This document shows, piece after piece, positions 34,136 through 42,401 of a stretch of 64,000 bases of DNA. Numbering within the stretch: the stretch's first letter is position 1; each line of letters begins with the position of its first letter. The position numbers and the translations under genes were made by a program. The notes below the pieces were generated by a model that was not told where the DNA came from, did no database searches, and saw only the letters and a program-made list of their open reading frames with translations. Source of the DNA: Isoptericola croceus (GTDB lineage Bacteria > Actinomycetota > Actinomycetes > Actinomycetales > Cellulomonadaceae); contig NZ_JARLLG010000001.1 in assembly GCF_029382255.1 (NCBI RefSeq), positions 558,001 to 622,000 on the forward strand. The letters are read 5' to 3'.

Positions 34136-34741
34136 GTGGAGCTGTCGCTGGTGCTCGGCCCGATGAAGTCCGGCAAGTCGCTCGACCTCATCGCGCAGGT
34201 CGCCCCGCTGGCGTACTCGCGGCTGAGCTGCGCCGTCGTGCAGTCGGCACGGCACGTGCGGGACGCGCGGATCGTCTCGCGCACGGGTGCGTCGGTGCCG
34301 ACGATCAAGCTGGACACACTGGAGCCGCTGCTGCACACGGACGAGGACGTCGTCGCGATCGACGAGGTCCACATGTTCACCCCGGCCGACGTGCGGGTCG
34401 TCGAGGAGCTGGTGCTCCGCGGCACCCGGGTCATCGCGAGCGGCATCGACCTGGACCACCGGGGCGAGCTGTTCGCGACCATCCGGGCGCTGCTCGAGCT
34501 GGGGCCCACGGAGGTGCGCTACCGGCGTGCCGTCTGCGACCGCTGCCAGGACCTGCACGCGGCGTTCACGCAGGTGCTCAGCGACGGGGTGCCGTTCCTC
34601 GAGCCGCTCGGTGCGTCCGAGCCGATCCCGGACGACGGCACCTTCACCTACGAGGCGCTGTGCCGCCGCTGCTTCGTGCTGCCCGAGACCGCGATCGTCA
34701 CCGGCTCGCCCGGGGTGCCGCGGGCGACGGCGCACCCGTAG
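34136..34741 (+). CDS. tdk: Thymidine kinase
   Basis: This 201-residue type II thymidine kinase phosphorylates thymidine for dTMP salvage. Motifs are the P loop LVLGPMKSGKSLDL (residues about 6-19), IDEVHMF (the usual DEAQF-type site), ASGIDLDHRGELF, and a zinc-binding pair CDRC and CRRC. GTG 34136 has GGGAGG 7 nt upstream. The gene stands alone after the catabolic operon. Confidence 0.86.
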   Translation: MELSLVLGPMKSGKSLDLIAQVAPLAYSRLSCAVVQSARHVRDARIVSRTGASVPTIKLDTLEPLLHTDEDVVAIDEVHMFTPADVRVVEELVLRGTRVIASGIDLDHRGELFATIRALLELGPTEVRYRRAVCDRCQDLHAAFTQVLSDGVPFLEPLGASEPIPDDGTFTYEALCRRCFVLPETAIVTGSPGVPRATAHP

Positions 34742-34764
34742 CGGTCCGACGCCGCCCGGCCGCC

Positions 34765-35214
34765 TCAGCGGGCGACCGCGACCACCACGAGCACGAAGGC
34801 CGCCACGATCAGCACGAGCCGTCCCCCGTGGAGCCGGTCCCAGCGGCGGAGCTGCTGACGCCAGTCGACCGGGGCGGTGGTGGGAGTCCAGTCTTTCGAC
34901 CGGTTGTTGATCGGGACCAGCAGCGCGACGGAGAGGACGATGCTGATGGCCAGCAGCGCCGCGGCGACCCAGGCGGGTGCCACGCCGGTCCCGCGCGCCG
35001 GGAGGGTGAGCGCGGTACCCGCCGTGAGCAGCACCGAGCCGATGTACCAGAACGGCATGACCCGGCCGAGCCTGCGGGCGGCCTCCCGACGGGCGACCAC
35101 ACCGGCGTTGTCGGGGAGCCGATCGGCGATGGGGTTGACCACGGACGCGACCGCCAGCTCGACCCCTACCATCAGCCCGACAGTCACGATCGTGACGACC
35201 GGCAACCAACTCAT
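34765..35214 (-). CDS. DUF1772-family membrane protein (anthrone oxygenase-like)
   Basis: This 149-residue protein has about four membrane segments. The family includes anthrone oxygenases but most members are uncharacterised. Conserved features are the N-terminal ELAVASVVNPIADRLPD and the central VPINNRSKDW. It is divergent from the TetR gene across two palindromes, so it is probably the target of that regulator. Confidence 0.8.
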   Translation of the reverse strand: MSWLPVVTIVTVGLMVGVELAVASVVNPIADRLPDNAGVVARREAARRLGRVMPFWYIGSVLLTAGTALTLPARGTGVAPAWVAAALLAISIVLSVALLVPINNRSKDWTPTTAPVDWRQQLRRWDRLHGGRLVLIVAAFVLVVVAVAR

Positions 35215-35237
35215 GACGCGCTCCGTCTCTCGATGAT

Positions 35238-35281
35238 CTAGCAGTGCTAGGAATGTAGCAGCCTTCTGCTAGCGGTGCTAG
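35238..35281. promoter_or_regulatory. Two TetR-type operators in a divergent promoter
   Basis: CTAGCAGTGCTAG (35238-35250) and CTAGCGGTGCTAG (35269-35281) are 13-bp near-palindromes 31 bp apart. The second includes a TAGGTT -10 box 6 nt before the TetR GTG start, so a bound repressor would block its own leaderless transcript. Confidence 0.7.
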
Positions 35282-35290
35282 GTTCTGGTC

Positions 35291-35881
35291 GTGACCGATG
35301 CCGCGCCCAAGGAACGTCTGCTCGCCGAGAGACGGGGCCGGATCGTCGCCGCCGCCCGCCGTCTCGCCGAGGACGAGGGGTGGGAAGCGGTCACGACCCG
35401 CCGGCTCGCCGACGCGATCGAGTACAGCCAGCCGGTGCTCTACGGGCACTTCCCGCAAGGGAAGTCCGAGATCGTCACCGCCGTCGCACTCGCGGGATTC
35501 GCCGAGATGGAGGCCGCGCTGACGGACTCCGGCTCGGTCGCTGACGCCTCGCACGACGCACGGGTGCGTGCGCTCGTCACCACCTACCTCGACTTCGCCG
35601 ACCGCCACCGGGCCACCTACGAGGCGATGTTCCTGCTGCCGGTCACCGTGCCGTTCGCGTCCGCCGACACGCCTGCCGTCCTGCGCGCCACGTTCGAGGT
35701 GATCGCCGAGACGTTGCGCGCACTACCCGCCGAAGCACCTCCGTCGTCGGACCCGGAGACGACGGCGGAGGTGCTGTGGGCCGCAGTGCACGGCCTGGTC
35801 GCCCTGCAGCACGCCGGCCGTATGCCACCGGAGCGCCGGGCCCAGCGCGTCGACGAGCTCGTGCGGCTCTTCACCGCCTGA
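35291..35881 (+). CDS. TetR/AcrR-family repressor
   Basis: This 196-residue repressor has an N-terminal helix-turn-helix (TTRRLADAIEYSQPVLYGHF, about 35-54) and an all-helical ligand-binding domain. It starts with GTG 6 nt after a possible -10 and has no Shine-Dalgarno, so the mRNA is probably leaderless. It likely represses itself and the divergent DUF1772 gene. Confidence 0.84.
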   Translation: MTDAAPKERLLAERRGRIVAAARRLAEDEGWEAVTTRRLADAIEYSQPVLYGHFPQGKSEIVTAVALAGFAEMEAALTDSGSVADASHDARVRALVTTYLDFADRHRATYEAMFLLPVTVPFASADTPAVLRATFEVIAETLRALPAEAPPSSDPETTAEVLWAAVHGLVALQHAGRMPPERRAQRVDELVRLFTA

Positions 35882-35944
35882 GAGCCTCCCGGGCATCGGT
35901 CGATCGCTTCGCGAGAAGCTGAGACGGCGTGACAGGATCAGGAG

Positions 35945-36679
35945 GTGACCGCTTCGACGACGCAGCCTGACGACACCGAGAACCCGCACCGCGTCCTGGT
36001 GCTGACCGGCCGTGGCCGCTACGAGGACCCGTGGCACGATCACGCCGCCACCAGCCACCGGCTGGCGCTGGTGCTCGACGAGCTGGAGCTCGGCGGGCGG
36101 GCGACCGACGTCGTCGTGCGCTCGGTCTTCCCCGACGCGCTCGACGACCTGGACGACGTCGACCTGCTGGTCGTCAACGCGGGCACGTCCTGGCCCGGGT
36201 TCGTCGAGGCCGGGATCGGGCCCGGCGACGACGCGTGGGAGCCGTTCCACGAGCGGCTCGAGGCGTGGGCACGCGACGGCGGCCGGGTCCTCGCCGTGCA
36301 TCAGGCGGCGAACACGTTCGGTGACGCGTCGGGCTGGGCCGAGGTGCTCGGAGGTCGCTGGGTCGCCGGGACCTCGTACCACCCGCCGCTCGGCCGGGCC
36401 GAGGTCACCCTCGCGACCGGGGGGCACCCGATCATCGCCGGCTCGGAGGCCTCGGTCGAGCTGCTCGACGAGCGGTACTGCGCGCTCCAGGTGGCGCCGT
36501 CGTCGGAGGTTCTCGGCTGGGTACCGGACGAGGACGGCGAGCTGCAGCCCGTGCTGTGGGCGACCGAGGAGCACGGGGGGCGCACGGTGTACAGCGGGCT
36601 CGGGCACGACGTGCGGGCCTACGACTCCGCGGGCTACAGGAACCTGCTGCTGCGGGCGGCCACCTGGTTGCTGGCGTGA
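35945..36679 (+). CDS. ThuA-like domain protein
   Basis: This 244-residue protein of the ThuA (glutamine amidotransferase-like) family has VLVLTGRGRYEDPWHD at the start, VLAVHQAANTF in the middle and YSGLGHDVRAYDS near the end. ThuA proteins affect trehalose and other sugar use in rhizobia; the reaction is not known. The only sensible start is GTG 35945. GGAGG touches it directly, too close for a Shine-Dalgarno, and CAGGAT lies 6 nt upstream, suggesting leaderless expression. Confidence 0.8.
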   Translation: MTASTTQPDDTENPHRVLVLTGRGRYEDPWHDHAATSHRLALVLDELELGGRATDVVVRSVFPDALDDLDDVDLLVVNAGTSWPGFVEAGIGPGDDAWEPFHERLEAWARDGGRVLAVHQAANTFGDASGWAEVLGGRWVAGTSYHPPLGRAEVTLATGGHPIIAGSEASVELLDERYCALQVAPSSEVLGWVPDEDGELQPVLWATEEHGGRTVYSGLGHDVRAYDSAGYRNLLLRAATWLLA

Positions 36680-37347
36680 GGATCGACGTGCTGCCGGTGC
36701 GCGCCCTGCTGATCGGCAGCACCTCGCTCGCCATGGCCACCGCCGCGCACGCCGTGGCCGGGGGTGGGACGCCGCGCGGCGCCCTGGCGGTCGCAGTGCT
36801 GACAGCCTCCGTCCTGCCCGCCGCCGTGGCGCTCGCTCGCACCGCGCTGACGCTGCCCCGGCTCCTGCCCGTCCTCGGGCTGCTCCAGGTCCTGCTGCAC
36901 GCCGAGCTGTCGGTGCTGGCCACGCACGGACCGTCCGTCGCGACCTCCGCCGCGACGACCGGGCACGCCGCGCACGTCGCCGCCCCGGGAGCGCTCGCGC
37001 AGCAGCTCACCGTGGATGCCGCCGCTGCGTCCGCGGCCGGCGCAGGGCACGGGGCAGGCGGCCTGCTCATGACCGCCGCGCACGTGGCCGCCGTCGCCCT
37101 CGTCGCCGTGGTCCTCGCGTCCGGCGACCACGCGGCCTGCTGGGTGGTCGCGTGGATGTCCGCCGTCTCCCTGCTCGTCCAGCGCGTGGTGCTGCCGGTC
37201 CCGTCGCGACGCGCCCCCGCGGTCATCGTCGATCACCTCGTCGGTGCCCGGGCGCTGACGCGTCTGCTCGGCAGAGGCGTGCGGTTCCGCGGCCCGCCGG
37301 CACCGGACCGCCGCGCCGACGCGATCTTCACCCTCGGCGCTGCCTGA
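36676..37347 (+). CDS. Hypothetical membrane protein of the copper gene cluster
   Basis: This 223-residue protein has several hydrophobic Ala/Leu/Val-rich segments and His-containing loops (HAAHVAAPG, GAGHGAGG, HAELSVLATHG). It overlaps the ThuA gene by 4 nt (GTGA) and precedes ycnI and copC. Such proteins are common next to YcnI in actinobacteria. A role in copper handling is possible, but no motif proves it. Confidence 0.6.
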   Translation: MRIDVLPVRALLIGSTSLAMATAAHAVAGGGTPRGALAVAVLTASVLPAAVALARTALTLPRLLPVLGLLQVLLHAELSVLATHGPSVATSAATTGHAAHVAAPGALAQQLTVDAAAASAAGAGHGAGGLLMTAAHVAAVALVAVVLASGDHAACWVVAWMSAVSLLVQRVVLPVPSRRAPAVIVDHLVGARALTRLLGRGVRFRGPPAPDRRADAIFTLGAA

Positions 37348-37414
37348 CCCGCTCCTCGGCACGGGGTGCGGGTCTGATCCGCCGTACCCCCTACCCACCC
37401 AGGAGCAACCTGTC

Positions 37415-38164
37415 ATGCACACCTTCCTTCGCCGCGCCCTCACGACCGGGGGCGCGGGCCTGCTCGGCGTCACCTTCGCGGTCTCTGGTGCCGGAGCAGC
37501 CTCCGCGCACGTGACCGTCGACCCGAACGAGGCCGAGGCCGGCCGCTACACGCTGCTGACCTTCCGCGTGCCGAACGAGTCCGACACCGCCTCCACCACC
37601 GAGCTCGAGGTGGACCTGCCCACCGACACCCCGTTCGTCCACGTCTCCGTCGAGCCCGTCCCCGGCTGGACGGCCACCGTCACCACGGTGGAGCTCGACG
37701 AGCCGGCCGCCGTGCACGGCGCCGAGATCACCGAGGTTGTCGACACCGTGGTCTGGACGGCGGACGACACCGACGCGGCGATCGCGCCGGGAGAGTTCCG
37801 CCGCTTCGCCGTCTCGGCCGGTCCTGTCCCCGAGGTCGAGAGCATCGTGCTGCCCGCCCACCAGACCTACTCCGACGGCGAGACCGTCTCCTGGGAGGAG
37901 GTCGCCGAGGGAGACGCGGAGCCGGCGCACCCGGCACCCGTCCTGGCGGTCACCGCGGCGTCGGCGGGTCACGGGTCCGACGGCGGCACCGACGGTGACG
38001 CTGCCGGTGCGGCCGACAGCGGGTCCAGCGACGCGGCGGCGTCCGGCAGCGCGAGCGGGGCGGGTGCGTGGCTCGGCGCCGTCGGGCTCGGCCTCGGGCT
38101 CGTCGGCGCCGTCACCGGTGTCGTGGCGCTGTCGCGCACGCGGTCCGCAGGCTCGGCGCGATGA
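37415..38164 (+). CDS. ycnI: YcnI/DUF1775-family copper-binding protein
   Basis: This 249-residue exported protein has a signal peptide (cleavage around ASA) that leaves His at the mature N-terminus (HVTVDPNEAEAG), the copper ligand in this family. A DUF1775 domain, an Asp/Gly/Ser-rich spacer and a C-terminal membrane anchor (WLGAVGLGLGLVGAVTG) follow. AGGAG precedes ATG 37415. It overlaps copC by 4 nt. Confidence 0.86.
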   Translation: MHTFLRRALTTGGAGLLGVTFAVSGAGAASAHVTVDPNEAEAGRYTLLTFRVPNESDTASTTELEVDLPTDTPFVHVSVEPVPGWTATVTTVELDEPAAVHGAEITEVVDTVVWTADDTDAAIAPGEFRRFAVSAGPVPEVESIVLPAHQTYSDGETVSWEEVAEGDAEPAHPAPVLAVTAASAGHGSDGGTDGDAAGAADSGSSDAAASGSASGAGAWLGAVGLGLGLVGAVTGVVALSRTRSAGSAR

Positions 38165-38781
38165 GCCGCCGCGGACTCGTGCGGTCCGCGACCCTCGTCG
38201 GTGCGGCCGTCGCCCTCGCGACGGCCGCACCACCGGCGTCGGCCCACAACTACGTGGTGGACACCGAGCCGGCCGAGGACCAGACCGTCACGTCGACCGT
38301 CCACGAGGTCTCGGTGACGTTCAACGACGTGCTGCTCGACCTGGGTGGGCGGTCCACCGTCGTGGAGGTGACCGCTCCCGACGGCGGTCACCACGCGACC
38401 GCCTGCCCCCAGCTCTCCGGCCCGGTGGTCTCCGCCCCGGTCGAGCTCGGCGGGCCGGGGGAGTACACCGTGGCCTGGCGGGTCGTGTCGGCGGACGGGC
38501 ACCCGATCTCGGGCGACTTCACGTTCGACTACGCGCCACCCGAGGGCACGCCGTCGGCCACCGGGGCCCACGAGACCACCTGCGGCCCGGCGGCGCCGGG
38601 CGCGGAGGACACGGAAAGCACCGGCGGCAGCTACCCGGGCGCGGACGGCACCTCCGACGAGGTGTCGCCGACCCTCCTGCTGGGCGCCGCTGTCGGGGTC
38701 GCCGTCGTCGCCGGAGCGGCCGTGCTGCTCGCGCTGCGGATCGCGCGGCGCCGTGGACCGGAGCGGGACGGCTCCGACTGA
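38161..38781 (+). CDS. copC: CopC-family copper-binding protein
   Basis: This 206-residue protein has a signal peptide ending PASA, so the mature chain starts with His (HNYVVDTEPAEDQ). A CopC Ig-like domain follows with AWRVVSADGHPISGDFTF, then an acidic spacer and a C-terminal membrane helix. N-terminal His and the DGH motif are typical copper ligands. CopD is not encoded here, so the pathway is incomplete in the window. Confidence 0.86.
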   Translation: MSRRGLVRSATLVGAAVALATAAPPASAHNYVVDTEPAEDQTVTSTVHEVSVTFNDVLLDLGGRSTVVEVTAPDGGHHATACPQLSGPVVSAPVELGGPGEYTVAWRVVSADGHPISGDFTFDYAPPEGTPSATGAHETTCGPAAPGAEDTESTGGSYPGADGTSDEVSPTLLLGAAVGVAVVAGAAVLLALRIARRRGPERDGSD

Positions 38782-38797
38782 GGGCGGGCTCCGAGGG

Positions 38798-39469
38798 TCA
38801 GTCGCTCTTCAGCGGCGGGTGGCCCTCGGAGGCCTGCACCACGACGAACCCCTGGCCGCTCAGCCCGAGCTGGAAGGCCTCGCCGGAGCCGCGGCCGATG
38901 ACGGAGCCGAACGTGGCCGTCCTACGCACCGAGCTGCGCAGCGACGTCGACCACAGCACGGCGGACTGCATGTCCACGAAGGTGGGCTCGTCGACGTTCA
39001 GCACGACCGGTGTGCCGTAGGCCGTCACCGCGAGCGCCCCGGCACCGGTGAACGTCGTGTTGAACAGGCCCCCGCTGAGCATCGAGGCGCCCTCGACCCG
39101 GTTGATGTCCCAGCGCAGCGTGCTGGAGAAGGCCAGGATGTTGTCCCCGGACACGGTGACGCTCTCGTCCTCCAGGTAGAGGACGAAGACCTCGTCGGCA
39201 TCCTGGGCGAGGAACACGTCACCGCGGCCGGAGACCTTCATCAGGGACATGCCCTCACCCGTGAAGGCCTTCTTGAACAGCTTGGTCATGGACCCGCTGC
39301 CCTCGTAGACGAAGTCGACGTCGCCCTGGTAAGCGACCATCGAGCCCTGCTTGGCGTAGAAGAACCCGCCCGAGCCCGTCAGGTCGACCTTGAGCATGTG
39401 CTTGTTGGCGAGCTGGAAGCTACCGGGCTCGCCCTCGGGCTCGGTGTGCTGGAACAAGTGGGAGCGCAT
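38798..39469 (-). CDS. AIM24-family protein
   Basis: This 223-residue beta-rich protein of the AIM24/TspA type has Gly-rich turns (GEGMSLMKVSGRGDVFLAQ, GAGALAVTAYG). Its molecular function is not established. AGGA lies before ATG 39469. It stands between the copper genes and the MFS transporter, with no obvious link to either. Confidence 0.8.
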   Translation of the reverse strand: MRSHLFQHTEPEGEPGSFQLANKHMLKVDLTGSGGFFYAKQGSMVAYQGDVDFVYEGSGSMTKLFKKAFTGEGMSLMKVSGRGDVFLAQDADEVFVLYLEDESVTVSGDNILAFSSTLRWDINRVEGASMLSGGLFNTTFTGAGALAVTAYGTPVVLNVDEPTFVDMQSAVLWSTSLRSSVRRTATFGSVIGRGSGEAFQLGLSGQGFVVVQASEGHPPLKSD

Positions 39470-39550
39470 GGGTCAATCCTGCGGCATCCCGGTCAACTCC
39501 TCCCGGCGGACGATCAACTTCTCCGGGCGACGCCGACGCAGCATGATCGG

Positions 39551-40720
39551 GTGAGCACCTCGACGCGTACACCGACCAGCACCACACCGACCGTGCGAGC
39601 GACCTGGACGCCCGTCCTCGCCCTGACCTCCGGCATCGCGATGCTGGTCTCCAGCGAGTTCCTGCCCGCCGGCGTGCTGCCCGGGCTGGCAGCCGACCTC
39701 GGTGTCACCGAGGGGACGGCGGGCCTGGCCGTCGCGGCGACCGCCGTCGCCGGCCTGCTGACCGCCCCCACGATCGCTGTCGTGCTGCCGCGGGCCGACC
39801 GCCGCACCGTGCTCGTCGCGTTGCTGGCGATCGGGGCGGTGGCCAACCTGATCGTGGCCGTCGCTCCGGTGTTCGCCGTGCTGCTGGCCGGCCGGCTGGT
39901 GCTCGGCGTCTCTGTCGCCGGGTACTGGGCGTTCGCGTTCGCGGCGGGGATCCGCGCGGTGCCAGGGCGAGATGCCACCGTCTCGACCACGCTCGCCCTG
40001 GGGGTCAGCATCGCCACGATCGCCGGGGTGCCGCTGGGCTCGCTGCTGGGGGACCTGTTCGGCTGGCGGTGGGTGTTCGGCCTCGCTGCGGCGCTCACGG
40101 CTGCGAGCGCCGTCGGCGTCTGGTTCGCGATGCCGAGCGTGCCGGCACAGCCTGGCGCCGGGCTGGCGATGCTGCGCCGGGCCCTCACGCACCGCCGGCT
40201 CATGCTCGGCATCACGTTCCTCTTCGTGGCCGTGCTGGGCAACTTCGCGGCGTATCCCTACATCCGGCTCGCGATCGAGCGGGTGGATGCGTCGGTGGTG
40301 GCCCTGCTGCTGCTCCTGTGGGGTCTGGGTGGGTTGGGCGGCAACCTTGCTGCGGGGTCGCTGTCCCGCCGGCTGCGGCTCGCGACGACGCTCGGCCCGG
40401 CGCTGTTCGCCCTGGCGCTGGCGGCGTTGGCCGGTGCCGACTCGCTGTGGATCGTGGTCCCGGCGGTGCTCGCCTGGGGATTCGGCATGAACATGGTTCC
40501 GGTGGCGACCCAGCTCTGGGTCACGACGGCGGAGCCGCGGCGCACGGAGTCGGCGCTGGCCCTGCAGGTGACCGCCTTCCAGGCGGCGATCATGCTCGGC
40601 TCGGCGCTAGGCGGCCGGCTGCTCGACGGGGCAGGCCTGACGCCGGTGCTCCTGACCGGCGCGGCCCTCGCGGTGGTCGGCGCGGCCGGGTTCGCGAGCC
40701 TGCGCGGAAGGCCGGCATGA
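39551..40720 (+). CDS. MFS transporter (drug/arabinose-efflux type)
   Basis: This 389-residue protein has twelve predicted membrane helices and the MFS signature between helices 2 and 3 (LPRADRRTVLVAL). It resembles AraJ-like and multidrug exporters. GTG 39551 lies 6 nt after CAGCAT and has no Shine-Dalgarno, suggesting a leaderless transcript. The last 114 bp overlap the end of the AraC-type gene on the other strand. Confidence 0.82.
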   Translation: MSTSTRTPTSTTPTVRATWTPVLALTSGIAMLVSSEFLPAGVLPGLAADLGVTEGTAGLAVAATAVAGLLTAPTIAVVLPRADRRTVLVALLAIGAVANLIVAVAPVFAVLLAGRLVLGVSVAGYWAFAFAAGIRAVPGRDATVSTTLALGVSIATIAGVPLGSLLGDLFGWRWVFGLAAALTAASAVGVWFAMPSVPAQPGAGLAMLRRALTHRRLMLGITFLFVAVLGNFAAYPYIRLAIERVDASVVALLLLLWGLGGLGGNLAAGSLSRRLRLATTLGPALFALALAALAGADSLWIVVPAVLAWGFGMNMVPVATQLWVTTAEPRRTESALALQVTAFQAAIMLGSALGGRLLDGAGLTPVLLTGAALAVVGAAGFASLRGRPA

Positions 40721-41542
40721 ACCGGCGCGCCAGCACCGCGGCGTGGCCCCGTGCGCGCTGGTGAAGGCGCGGCTGAACGCGGCGACGGAACCGTAGCCGA
40801 CGGCGAACGCGACGTGGGTGATCGAGTGGTCGGCGTCGGCCAGGAGCTGTCGGGCACGCTGCATGCGGGCCTCGCGGACGTACTGCAGCGGGCTGGTCGC
40901 CAGAGCCTCCCGGAACCGTTCGCCGAGGCTGGACCGGCTCAGGTGCGCGATCCTGGCGAGCTCGTCGAGCGTCCAGGGGTGGGCGGGGTCGCGCGAGACG
41001 GCGGCCACGACCCGGCCGACCTCGGGCGGGAGGGCGTCCGGGCCGGGGTCGCCGACGGACTCGAGGTGCTGCTTGCGCATCGCCGCGGCGATCAGCTCGC
41101 CGTAGCTCGCGGCGAAGTGCCTGAGGTGGTGTGCGGTCGACACGGGGCACAGCTCGACCAGAGCGGTCACCCCCCGGTTCGAGTCGGCGAAGTCGCGGGC
41201 GATGAACCGTTCCGGCAGGGACGGTTCGCCGCTCGCCTGCCGCACGGACGCGAGCACCAGGCGAGCGGGCGTCGTCGTCACCACCCGGTAGGCGTGGGCC
41301 CTGCCCAGGTAGACCGCGTCGCCCGCCGTGAGCACGTCGGCGGCCTGCCACGACTCGACGGCGAGCTCCCCGTCGAGCAGGAGCAGCCACGCCGACAGGC
41401 CGGGCAGGGTCACGGTCGTCCCGGCCCTGACGGACTCGACGCTCGAACCGGTCAGCTCCCAGCGGGCGGCCGGCTCGTGCTCGGCGAGGGCGCCGGCCGA
41501 GGCGGTGTGCGCTGCGAGTGGTGCGGGCTCCAGGGCGACCAT
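40607..41542 (-). CDS. AraC-family transcriptional regulator
   Basis: This 311-residue regulator has a cupin-like N-terminal sensor (AGDAVYLGRAHAYRVV) and a C-terminal double helix-turn-helix (WTLDELARIAHLSRSSLGER, then THVAFAVGYGSVAAFSRAFT). The last 30-40 residues, rich in Arg/Gly/Ala, run past the normal end and overlap the transporter gene; they may be non-essential. It may control that transporter. Confidence 0.78.
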   Translation of the reverse strand: MVALEPAPLAAHTASAGALAEHEPAARWELTGSSVESVRAGTTVTLPGLSAWLLLLDGELAVESWQAADVLTAGDAVYLGRAHAYRVVTTTPARLVLASVRQASGEPSLPERFIARDFADSNRGVTALVELCPVSTAHHLRHFAASYGELIAAAMRKQHLESVGDPGPDALPPEVGRVVAAVSRDPAHPWTLDELARIAHLSRSSLGERFREALATSPLQYVREARMQRARQLLADADHSITHVAFAVGYGSVAAFSRAFTSAHGATPRCWRAGSCRPSAQAREPGRADHREGRAGQEHRRQACPVEQPAA

Positions 41543-41588
41543 GTCCGGGTCAGCGCGGTCGGGTGCGGGACTATTCCGGCGGCCGGGC

Positions 41589-42134
41589 TCAGGCGCCGGC
41601 GAATCCGGTCTGCCGCCAGGCCTCGTACACGGCGATCGAGGCGGCGTTGGTGAGGTTGAGCGAGCGCCGCCCGGTCAGCATGGGGATCCTCAGCTGATCG
41701 GTGACCCGGGGATGCGCCAGGACGTCGCCGGGCAGACCGGTGGGTTCGGGGCCGAAGAGCAGCACGTCACCCGGGGCGTAGGCGATCGAGGTGTACGACG
41801 TCGTCGCCTGCGTGGTGAACGCGAACACCCGGGCGTCGGGGGTGCGGGACGTCGCGGCGTCCAGGGCAGCGTCGAGCGAGGGGTGCACGTCCATGACCGC
41901 GAGGTCGTGGTAGTCGAGGCCAGCGCGCTTGAGCTTCGTCTCGGACAGGTCGAAACCGAGGGGTTCCACGAGGTGCAGCCGGGCACCGGTCACAGCGGCG
42001 AGCCGGATCGCGGACCCGGTGTTGCCCGGGATGCGCGGTTCGAAGTACACGATGTGGGCGAACGGGGCGGGCGGCTGCGCGTCGGCGGACGAGTCCGTGG
42101 GCGTCCCGGCGTCGGGCTGCTCTGGCTGGGGCAC
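41589..42134 (-). CDS. trmL: tRNA (cytidine(34)-2'-O)-methyltransferase
   Basis: This SPOUT-fold methyltransferase of about 181 residues modifies the wobble base of leucine tRNAs. Motifs are YFEPRIPGNTGSAIRLAA (near 35-52), LLFGPEPTGLP and IPMLTGRRSLNLTNAASIAV, which form the trefoil knot that holds S-adenosylmethionine. GTG 42134 with GGGAG upstream is preferred; further upstream the frame is only shadow. It has an N-terminal extension of about 25 polar residues. Confidence 0.85.
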   Translation of the reverse strand: MPQPEQPDAGTPTDSSADAQPPAPFAHIVYFEPRIPGNTGSAIRLAAVTGARLHLVEPLGFDLSETKLKRAGLDYHDLAVMDVHPSLDAALDAATSRTPDARVFAFTTQATTSYTSIAYAPGDVLLFGPEPTGLPGDVLAHPRVTDQLRIPMLTGRRSLNLTNAASIAVYEAWRQTGFAGA

Positions 42135-42401
42135 GCCGACGATTCTCCCACCCGTGGCCGACCGGGGTGCTCCTGCGTCGGGTCTGGGGGACCGGAAGGG
42201 CGACGAGAATCGAGGGTGTCCGTCGGGCGGGAACCACGACACGACGACGAACGCGGATCAAGCTGGGCGTGATTCTCACGCCTGCCGCGATGTGCGCGCG
42301 CTGGGCAGTCGCAGGTCCCGTGAGCCGTACACCCTCCGATCGCGACAAGGGCTCGTCGCGCTCGCAGAGCACACGCGAGTGGACGCCCCTAGTGTCGAAG
42401 G

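Noticed and set aside
35945-36679. ThuA gene as part of the pectin/sugar regulon
   Set aside because: It is about 20 kb away, has no LacI-type operator, and is coupled to the copper gene cluster by overlap.
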